Assembly (NCBI GenBank): GCA_014529385.2
Contig: CM043951.1
Coordinates: 107,415,384-107,479,383 of the forward strand
DNA: 64,000 bases
Direction of reading: 5' to 3'
Origin: Adiantum capillus-veneris
Taxonomy: Eukaryota; Streptophyta; Polypodiopsida; Polypodiales; Pteridaceae
Part shown: positions 56,187 to 64,000 of the stretch, piece after piece
Numbering within the stretch: the first letter of the stretch is position 1
How the letters are laid out: each line of letters opens with the position of its first letter
Notes under the pieces: model-generated
Told to the model about the DNA's origin: nothing
Databases searched by the model: none
What the model saw: the letters and a program-made list of their open reading frames with translations, nothing else
Made by a program: the position numbers and the translations under genes

Positions 56187-56206
56187 TGGTGCCCGCCACC
56201 GAGGAG
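56187..56206 (+). other. Candidate primer binding site of compact element
   Basis: TGGTGCCCGCCACCGAGGAG begins 6 bp after the LTR. It starts with TGG as expected for a tRNA 3'-CCA complement; I cannot identify the tRNA. Confidence 0.45.
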
Positions 56207-56255
56207 TGCTTCAAGTTACCTTCAATCTTGATGGTGTAGACATAAAATTGCAGCC

Positions 56256-57449
56256 ATGGTGAAGCTCAATGATGCCTTGTTGAGGATAAATGATGCGATG
56301 AAACAATTGAAGCTAAGCAAGCTAGAAGAGATGGACATGCATTACATGAGGTTTTGCTCTCTCAAGCAAGAGCTAGAGGTTCTTGAGGATATGGTTCTGG
56401 ATGGAAAGGAAGAGAAGTTCTTGTTCATTGGTACCCTTCCACGATGTTTGGGCATTGAAGTTGCTTGCATTGACTTTTTGGGTGTGAAAGGCATTGTTGA
56501 TTTCTTGAAGCAAAAAAGATGGTTGGAAGATGTCAATCAGTCTTCTACTTCTTCATGCATTTCACACAAGAGCTCCTCTATCACTAGTGATGATTGTAGT
56601 AATGATGATGAGGTTGAGTCAGATGTAGAAGATGAGGTTCTGTCTCTTGATGATGTAGATATTAATGAGGAGTTTTGTGCAAGAAATATTGTGAAAGAAA
56701 AGACCTTGGAGTGCATGTATGACAAAGAGGGCAATGATATAGCTGATTTGGATGCATGTCTGAATGATTGTAAAGATGAGGACTTGTCTAGCTCTATGTG
56801 CTTGCATTATATGCCTTTGGATGATTTTGATTGTGAGGTAGATGACATGCATATTGAGATTATGGATGATCTTTTCTCTCCTCCATCTATTGAGTTGTTA
56901 TGGTACCCTGATGAGTTGTGGGTATGTGGACCCATTTGGGATACTGAGATTAATGTTTGTGATGTTGATGATGCTATTGGTGACACTGAGTTGCCTGCTA
57001 GTTATGATTTTCATTGTGAGCAAGAGGATGGTTTGCGTGATGTGGATTTTGATGGTAGTCTTGATTGGGGCTTTGATGACCCACAAGTTGAGATGGATGA
57101 GGAGATGCAAGTTAGTGTGTGCCATGCATTGTCAAGGGTGAAGAAGCTTATGAAAACCTCACATGCATGTGTGGATGTTGAAGGGGATTGTAGCTTGGAA
57201 AGTTGGGATAGCCATGATGACATGGATACAGTGGATGTTTTGTCTTGGCTTAATGTGAGTGATACATCTCATGATGGTGAGCATGTTGACCCATGGTCTT
57301 TTGGTTTGTATGACATGAGCCTTGATGGTTGGAGCTCACTAGTGATTGATGATTGTTCTTATGACTTTGAAGAATGCCATTATGTGTGCACGATGGATGC
57401 AAGGGATAATACTTTTCCATTTGATTGTGGTAAGGGTATATGGTGCTGA
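56256..57449 (+). CDS. Acidic 397-aa ORF of compact LTR element, unknown function
   Basis: Intact from the ATG at 56256 to the TGA at 57447-57449. Residues about 1-50 are an amphipathic coiled-coil-like helix (LRINDAMKQLKLSKLEEMD; FCSLKQELEVLEDMV). Residues 55-90 are mixed and hydrophobic (LPRCLGIEVACIDFLGVKG). From about 95 on, the protein is extremely rich in Asp, Glu, Ser and Cys with scattered Trp (WDTEINVCDVDD, LDWGFDDPQVEMDEEMQV). No zinc knuckle, protease, nuclease or transposase motif and no signal peptide. An intact frame in a non-autonomous element suggests a kept function, or a captured host exon. It is not a recognisable Gag, though the N-terminal helix could serve in assembly. 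I do not recognise the family. Confidence 0.8.
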   Translation: MVKLNDALLRINDAMKQLKLSKLEEMDMHYMRFCSLKQELEVLEDMVLDGKEEKFLFIGTLPRCLGIEVACIDFLGVKGIVDFLKQKRWLEDVNQSSTSSCISHKSSSITSDDCSNDDEVESDVEDEVLSLDDVDINEEFCARNIVKEKTLECMYDKEGNDIADLDACLNDCKDEDLSSSMCLHYMPLDDFDCEVDDMHIEIMDDLFSPPSIELLWYPDELWVCGPIWDTEINVCDVDDAIGDTELPASYDFHCEQEDGLRDVDFDGSLDWGFDDPQVEMDEEMQVSVCHALSRVKKLMKTSHACVDVEGDCSLESWDSHDDMDTVDVLSWLNVSDTSHDGEHVDPWSFGLYDMSLDGWSSLVIDDCSYDFEECHYVCTMDARDNTFPFDCGKGIWC

Positions 57450-57540
57450 TTCCATTGTACATGATGTATCTTTGTGCATAATATTTTGCAAAGTCTACTG
57501 CTGAGCATGAATGCTCTAGCAGACTGGGGTTGGCAAACTA

Positions 57541-58413
57541 TGTTGGGCGCATTTCTGACACCCTGTTTTTTATAAATTTGTACATACAGACATGACTCCC
57601 GATGTCAAAATGGTGTGTGGGCTTTATTTTTGTGGGTTTTTTAGTTTTCTTTAGCAAGCACATGTACATGCACTGCAAGTCGCTAGTCTAGTGACAGCTG
57701 TCGGGCTACTGTAAGTGCCCGTGAGTGAGTTTTTTGAAGTGAGACTTGTATATAACTAAAACTCATGTAAAAACTAAAAAAGGTTCAGTCAAATATCAGA
57801 AATTTTCAGGTTTTGGGTCGTTGTGGCTTCTTGATGCTTTTGGATGCAGTTTTTTGCCCTCGACTAGCCTTCCTACGTGTAGTCGGGCCATGGCAGCTTG
57901 CTGTTCATGCCAATTTTGCACTTAGTGGTACATAGAATTGAAATTTGTGGTCTTCAGAGCTTTTGTTGTAGAAAATGCAGAGAATTTTTGAGGCTTGAAA
58001 GCATCCCTTTTGGATTTGTGGTTTGGGAGATATAGTCTATTTCCCACAACGCACATGATATGGTAGCTTGCAGGCAATTTGGTGTATGGTAGATTGTGGA
58101 AGCTCTCTTGTTTGGAGATGTGTGTACACTTCAAAATTGTGTTTTTGAAGATTTATTTGGTGAAGGTGAAAGCTCTTTCTCTCAAGTGCATTGGTCGGCG
58201 TGTGCTGTAAATCCATGCCAGGGTAAGTGCTTCCTAATTTTCATGGTGGTCTTTTGGGTGGGCGTGTGCTGGTAAATTCCCAAGAGATCACTTGTCTTTG
58301 AGTTGTGGTTTTGTTGAGGTTCTTTTGATAACGTTTGTGGTGCTGATCTTGTGTCTTGAACGCCCTTGGGAGACATAGCTATAGAGGTGCCCTTGGCTCT
58401 TGTTTTCCCAACA
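57541..58413 (+). repeat. Right LTR of compact element
   Basis: Nearly identical to 55310-56180. Followed by ACGT and unrelated sequence. Confidence 0.9.
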
Positions 58414-58553
58414 ACGTCTACTAGAGTGATGAGGTGATGGAAATATATGTATTACTTTAGCACGCATCTTTGTCAAGTTCAGAATTGACATGATCACAAT
58501 ATGCCTCACATATCAAGCACATGGCAGGCCAATATGGACTCTTCAGAATATAC

Positions 58554-58559
<6 letters not shown>

Positions 58560-58632
<73 letters not shown>
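58560..58632. repeat. Compound (CT)n(CA)n microsatellite
   Basis: CT about 25 bp followed by CA about 48 bp. Confidence 0.95.
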
Positions 58633-58639
<7 letters not shown>

Positions 58640-58767
58640 AAAATCAAACATATATCAATGTCAAAATTCTTGATTTAGTACAACAAACTATCATGCCTCA
58701 CAATATTCGTATGTTTGATGTTCATTTACACAAAACTTGTGATTGCTTGAACACCAATCATAAATTA

Positions 58768-58771
<4 letters not shown>

Positions 58772-58813
<42 letters not shown>
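58772..58813. repeat. (CT)n microsatellite
   Basis: About 42 bp. Confidence 0.95.
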
Positions 58814-58815
<2 letters not shown>

Positions 58816-59729
58816 CTCAAGCTAGGCATAGTATTAAGAAGTGAGCCTTCTTTTTTCCCTCTGTTTGAAGATGCAAGCGCTCCTTTATATTTATTGTTTT
58901 TGAAACATGGCAAGCTACATCCTTATCAAAACAAACTCACTAACATAGTCTGGAAGTGCAAATGATTCACGGCCCCATATGCCATTACACCGCGTTTTTG
59001 CCCCCCACTTGCCTTCTCTAGATTTTGATAGTAACAATTGACCAGCCACATGTGAAACAAACACATATACGCACCAATTTTTTGAAAAAACGTATATCTT
59101 TAGCGTGCTTAATCTCCATCTCTTTGGCCTATTATGCTGCCATGCACGCTCATGACATGTTGACCCTGCTCGCTATTGAACCTACCCAAGCACCAACCAC
59201 CTATCACCATGGTTCCCCACCTTTGTCGATATCGATCACAACCCACTTGCTGACCCGCTCAGTATGTAGCCTCAAATACCGAACCCACTATTGTATCTTG
59301 GCCATGCCCACCATCCTCAGATTTTCAATGGCCTCGGAGATACTCGCCATGACTTCATAGGTGGTCACTTGACTAGTTGACCCCACTTGCATGAGAGCCT
59401 TAGCACATACAAGTATTCTCTTTTTTAGAATCTCAATTGGCCTATCAATATTCTATTTATTGGCAATTTTTGTTTATTCGATTCGAGTTATATCAATTGC
59501 AAAAAGCACATAAACCTCTTTTTTGTTTCAACATGTGACGAAAGGCACTCAATAGGTGTGTCTCTATAGGTATTTATGCCACTGCAAATGGGCTTTGAAA
59601 GCCCCTCAAGATTTTGAACTTCTACACAAGTACCAGAAATAAATGCAGTGTCATTGGTGCGTAGGCTGTAACTTACAAAAAACAAGCCTTCATGGGGTAC
59701 CGTATTGCTCCTCACTCTTGCTTAGCCTC

Positions 59730-59867
59730 ATTAAAACAAACTAACGGAGTCGAGAGGTCGCGGGGAGAGGAGAGAGAGAGAGAGAGAGACTGAGACTTGT
59801 ATCCATCCGCGTTCACGCAACCTGGCAAGCTCTAGGAAACAAACTAATAGGGTCGGGCGATGGGGTG

Positions 59868-59913
<46 letters not shown>

Positions 59914-59960
59914 TCAATTAAAGACTCCAGACTTGTATCCACCCGCGTTCATGCAACTTG
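59730..59960. repeat. Diverged tandem duplication with (GA)n tracts
   Basis: Two units of roughly 105-120 bp, each with AAACAAACTAA, a GA tract (59770-59789 and 59870-59910) and GACTTGTATCCA(T/C)CCGCGTTCA. They differ mainly in GA length. Confidence 0.7.
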
Positions 59961-61060
59961 TATCTTATCTTCTTGCTCTATCTCTCTCTCCATGGATCTG
60001 TCTCGCCTTCACCTCCGTAGCTTGAATTCAACAGTTGGACGTATCAAAGCTGAGGGCATTAGATCCTTGGCATAGCCTCAAGTTGTGGCACTTAGCTGCA
60101 AACAGTTAACATATACAGCAGTTTGAAAGGCTGTCATTCATCAGGAGCAGAACTATAGTAGTACGTTCCTGAGAAGTAGAAAGCTCGCGACAACAGTGCA
60201 ACACTTGGGCTCACAAGCACAGTTGCAAGAGGGCATAAATGAAGGAGAAGATCAACATCGCAAACGTCGTGTGTGCCACCCATGTGGAGGTTCCGATGAT
60301 GGCATTGTGGAGTCGGCGCAAAAATGGAGTCGCAGATGCCCTTCATACTACAAAGTGGTATGAGTAGCATCATACGGCTGCAGGGTCTCAACCCCTTGCG
60401 CACCAATTAGTGGCGTCGCAACCACAAAGCTTCCCAACCCTAGTGGGTCCGAGGCAAGGCTCGCTCGTGAGGAATCCCTGGAGGCATCTTCATGGCAATC
60501 CCTCCCTGCGCAATACCTGCCTCCACAAGCGCACGTCGATGTGCTGCATGTGCATTGCTACAGGAGCATGTAATGTGCTGCAGTTGACCGTTCATTTAAA
60601 GGATAGACTATTGGCAATATTCAAGAGGCTTCCATGCGAATAATAACATGTTTCCATTAATTCGCAAACACTTGTACTACATTGGTTCCCTCCTTACATT
60701 GGTTCCCTCCTTCCTTATGCAGTACTTGCCTCCACGACCACATGCCAACGTTCATTGCTAAAGCGCTAGCGTTCACCATTTCTTTAAAGATAAACTATAC
60801 TACGATATAAAATTTAAAATTATACAGATGCTCCCTCCTATATTGCTTGGGTGAGGCCCCTTGGACGTCTCTCCTCGCTTTCCCCTCTACCCTCACTCCG
60901 CATCAGAAGCTTGCTCTTTAGTGTGGTTGTGTCGCGCAAAGGTCGTCCAGTGCTAGGGATTTCCCTTGTCACACGACGTCAAGGGCTAGCAACCTACACG
61001 TCAAGGCGACCATTCTTTGTGTCATGGGGCTGCATCAATTGCACTCGCAACAATGTGCGC

Positions 61061-61176
<116 letters not shown>

Positions 61177-62459
61177 ACCCCATGGACCAAATAGCCATCT
61201 AGAATGCATGCTTGCCCATAGCTCCCTTGCGTGCGGCTCTTAGCCCCGCCTGGCTCATCCTTGTCTTTCCCTTGCATGGACTGGCGCCTCATGGCCTTGT
61301 CTCATATGTCCCCTTGTTAAATGGACTCTGCCTTGCATCAACAGAAAATCCCATTTCCAAGCCAAACTGAAGTCAATGTGGGATCGGTTAATGGGTGGTT
61401 GGTTAAAGTGCATTGTGCCCAATTATTCTTGCATTCAACAGAGGCCCTCATGAGTGGTTTTTTGAAATCTTCAAATCAATCAGTGCTGATTGAGTTAAGA
61501 TTATTAAAACAACCCTTGACAAAACGAAACACAAAACAAAATGAAACCCAAAGAAAATTTATGTGGACCTTTTAATCTTCACACCGAACCCTGGATCCAC
61601 CATTTTGTCGATTGTAAGCTATAATTATTGTATGTACGAAGAGCAATGGGTATCAGATTGATGTCTATGAACCTTACCATGGTCAAAAGCTTGCGTTAAG
61701 GTGTCTTGGAATAGTATTCAGAATTGTAGGTGGCCTTCTTTCTAAGACTTTAGGCTATGGTCATGCGAGGCTTAGTTCCCACTTACATCACCTGACAATT
61801 AGTGATAGTAGAGAACTTTCCACCGGCATAGTTGTGTTACAATGCTCAAAAAGGCACAATTGTGTTACTATGCCTAAAAAGGCACAATGTTCAAACCATG
61901 TCGGTCCCTTGCCGGTCAACTCTCTTTTTCTCTCTCATGCTTGTGTCTCGCTCTCCCTCTCACTACTTGCTGCCTCCTGTGATGCACTAAGCCTCTGTAC
62001 TTGTCATAGTCAGAACCTATTGAGAATTATTGATGATAAGTAAGCTGGTGATGCCCTTATTGACTATGTCTTTAACTTTTGCGCTTTGCATTGTAAAGAG
62101 AATCGCTAAGCACTAAAGTATTTAAAACATGATCACCATGGTTTGAATTGCAAAGTTTATAAGCTTCATATCTCAACCCTTGGCTTTGCCTTGTAAGACC
62201 CATGCTAATCTATATGGTTGACTAGATATGCTTAGGAAACTTTTGAGGATTAAAGTTGTGGATTTAAGTGGGATGTTGGATATACCTTGATCCAAAATTT
62301 ACTTCGAAAGGGTTTGTTTCCTTAATGATGATCAAGTACCGCATGTCCTTATTTTTTTTTGTCTTTGTTGGCTCAGATTATTGCTTGCTCAAAAATATTT
62401 GCTCGATGGTCGGGATTCCTCCTTCAAGTTGCTATATTGTTCCATCAAACAGGCTATTC

Positions 62460-62616
62460 TGTAAGACCAAGGCCCAACCTAGGGGGTCATGGACCTAGGC
62501 CAAGGCCCTGACTACGTGGTGTGGAATCCTAAGAATGGACTCGGGCTAGGAGTCCCAAGGCCTATATAAAGGGCGATAGGGAGGAGGATTTTGCAATGCA
62601 GTTTCCCTAGGTCTCA
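62460..62616 (+). repeat. 5' LTR end of a further LTR element (left edge uncertain)
   Basis: Ends GGTCTCA at 62616, 3 bp before a perfect initiator-Met primer site. CCTATATAAAGGG at 62562-62574 is a clear TATA box. TGTAAGACC at 62460 is the nearest plausible LTR start, giving a 157-bp LTR, unusually short. The true start may lie farther left, as no second copy is in the window. Confidence 0.45.
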
Positions 62617-62619
62617 TAT

Positions 62620-62631
62620 TGGTATCAGAGC
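62620..62631 (+). other. Primer binding site, tRNA-iMet
   Basis: TGGTATCAGAGC, the standard complement of plant initiator tRNA-Met, located just after an LTR-like end. Confidence 0.8.
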
Positions 62632-62638
62632 TCATGCT

Positions 62639-62904
62639 AGTTTTAGAAAAAGAAAGGGCATGTTCTCTCTAGGCATGCATGGCTTGCATGCTCATGAAAA
62701 GGGCCTTGGACAACAAGTCGAAGATGACCATGTGCAAGGTATCTTAGCAGATCGAAAGAGGAGGTCAAAGGCGTGTGCAAACCCGCTAGCATTGAAGAGG
62801 GAAAAAGGGTCGACTGCTATCAAATCGTCACTAAGTGAGCTCGGCAAGGTCGCACCAACACGAGGAGAAAATCCAATCACTAAAGCTCAGTGTGTTGCTC
62901 ATTG

Positions 62905-62980
<76 letters not shown>

Positions 62981-64000
62981 GTTGTTGCACTACCATAGCC
63001 TTTGGAGATTTCTTTTCAAACCAAGGCGCCCAACTTTGGGTACCTTGGCCACCCTAAAATCCATTTAATGGTGCATGCCCACCCCGAGGGCACACCTTGC
63101 AGTTGCAAAATTAACGAAGCTTGACAAAGTGCATGTGGATGCGAAAAAGCTTGACAAAGTGTGAACCTTCAGCAATATCCGAATGTCACAAAAATTTGTG
63201 AATCGATGTGCATTTTTGGCAGTTTTTGAAAGCCGTAATTGGCCTAGTTACACACACAGATTCGACAACACAGTGAGCTCGACCAATTTTTCAAAGCAAA
63301 TTTGGTAAATCATCAAGGTGATTTTGAAGAAAGCTACGATTTTGTTTCGGCATCAACATCATCTATTGTCGGTTTGGATTTGGCATGGCGAAGCAATATT
63401 GTGATAGCGGTTGTTCTTCTTTTGTCATCCGGTTTTTTGAAATAAGGTATTATCTTTTCTCTTGCTAGCACAACACATACCGCCATGGATTTGGACATTA
63501 CATATAGCATATGTTTGATTTTGAGCATTCTAGACATGTACCTGCGCGGCAACGGGGTCAGGTGATAGCTATGTGTTTCATAACGCAAGAGTTTCGCACA
63601 CTACTTGGGAAGCCTTTGAGACTCTATTCAAAAAAGAATTTTATGCCCACAAATGAGGCGGACACAAAATTGGTCTGCTTGGGATAAGTGTTCTATGCAT
63701 CAATATAAAACACTATTGGAGTATATCTCGCACTATCGTGATGTCGTTCTCAAGTTGGAGGGAGGACTCGACTCAAGATGTTAGGAGAGAGAAGGCTCAT
63801 TCCAAGATGGATTTACAATGATCCGTGGCCTCCTTTATATAAGGAATGCTTGGATTGAGGCTCAAGGTAACACCTTGGTGGGTAAAGTAGTGGATGTCAC
63901 TTTTCATGAGTGGGTATCACTGTCCAAGGTGGATTATTGCTTTACAAAGTGGACAGGTCAAAAGGTAGTAAAAGGTGGAGGATAAGGAGTGGTAGGTGGA
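62639..64000 (+). pseudogene. Gag region of the LTR element starting at 62460, broken, runs off the window
   Basis: After the primer site, a basic frame (KRRSKACANPLALKREK) runs into a (CT)n tract at 62909-62978. Farther on, at about 63603-63780, frames read TTWEAFETLFKKEFYA and, after a one-base change, WDKCSMHQYKTLLEYISHYR and DVVLKLE. These fit the capsid domain of gypsy-type Gag (W..F...F, EY...Y, L..L). Then MIRGLLYIRNAW continues to the window edge. No protease or RT is in the window. Breaks and the microsatellite indicate decay. Confidence 0.5.
62909..62978. repeat. (CT)n microsatellite
   Basis: About 70 bp of CT inside the gag region. Confidence 0.95.

Larger units (their letters stand above)
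55310..58413 (+). mobile_element. Compact 3.1-kb LTR element with one acidic ORF
   Basis: LTRs at 55310-56180 and 57541-58413 (871 and 873 bp) begin TGTTGGGCGC and end TTTTCCCAACA, with perfect 7-bp terminal inverted repeats. I count about a dozen differences between them (near 1.5%), so the insertion is young. The 1,360-bp interior holds a primer-site-like sequence and one intact 397-codon ORF. There is no protease, RT or integrase, so it is non-autonomous and must use proteins from another element. Confidence 0.85.

Overview
The window looks like nuclear DNA of a land plant with a large, transposon-rich genome. The evidence is one spliced gene for a plastid-type protein, Ty3/gypsy elements with tRNA-Asp and tRNA-Met primer sites, a second LTR family, and abundant long (CT)n/(GA)n and (GT)n microsatellites. 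From memory, the pol sequence of the large central element resembles gypsy elements of ferns and other seed-free plants, so a fern is my best guess; this is inference. Nearly all of the window is mobile DNA, and I recognise only one convincing host gene (19229-20385, minus).

Layout. 1-2782: diverged sequence with a gag zinc-knuckle remnant (minus). 2783-13151: a putative 10.4-kb DNA transposon with terminal inverted repeats and a TA duplication. It holds a plus-strand RING/HAD-phosphatase-like gene, a convergent minus-strand DDE-like transposase gene (both broken), a third minus-strand coding remnant, and GTAC-rich degenerate repeats. 13154-19228: mostly featureless, with one probable solo LTR (about 15542-16504). 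19229-20385: the three-exon host gene. 21562-52279: an old minus-strand chromovirus-type gypsy element (TSD GTTGT). Its left LTR carries two insertions. Its integrase gene is split by a younger plus-strand gypsy element at 26132-46286 (TSD GCTCT), whose own 3' LTR holds a nested solo LTR (44832-45940). 55310-58413: a compact 3.1-kb LTR element with one intact acidic 397-residue ORF. 58414-64000: repeats and the start of another LTR element (primer site at 62620).

The most unusual object is the 20.2-kb element at 26132-46286. It has (i) nine copies of a 22-bp palindrome centred on ACGCGT, in two arrays with matching layout; each array ends about 168 bp before a start codon, one before gag and one before a long extra 3' ORF; (ii) two retropepsin domains, one before RT and one after integrase; (iii) a tandem duplication of the integrase HHCC zinc module; (iv) a small basic protein with five W-x-x-K repeats; and (v) a 3' ORF region of about 1,085 codons rich in coiled coil. 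Gag, protease, RT, RNase H and integrase form a recognisable replication set. The catalytic residues of RT, RNase H and integrase are present, but the reading frame is interrupted by single-base steps.

Limits: all calls are from reading the sequence. No alignment, database search or folding was run. Exon boundaries and element edges are by eye, and the frame breaks could be decay or sequencing error.
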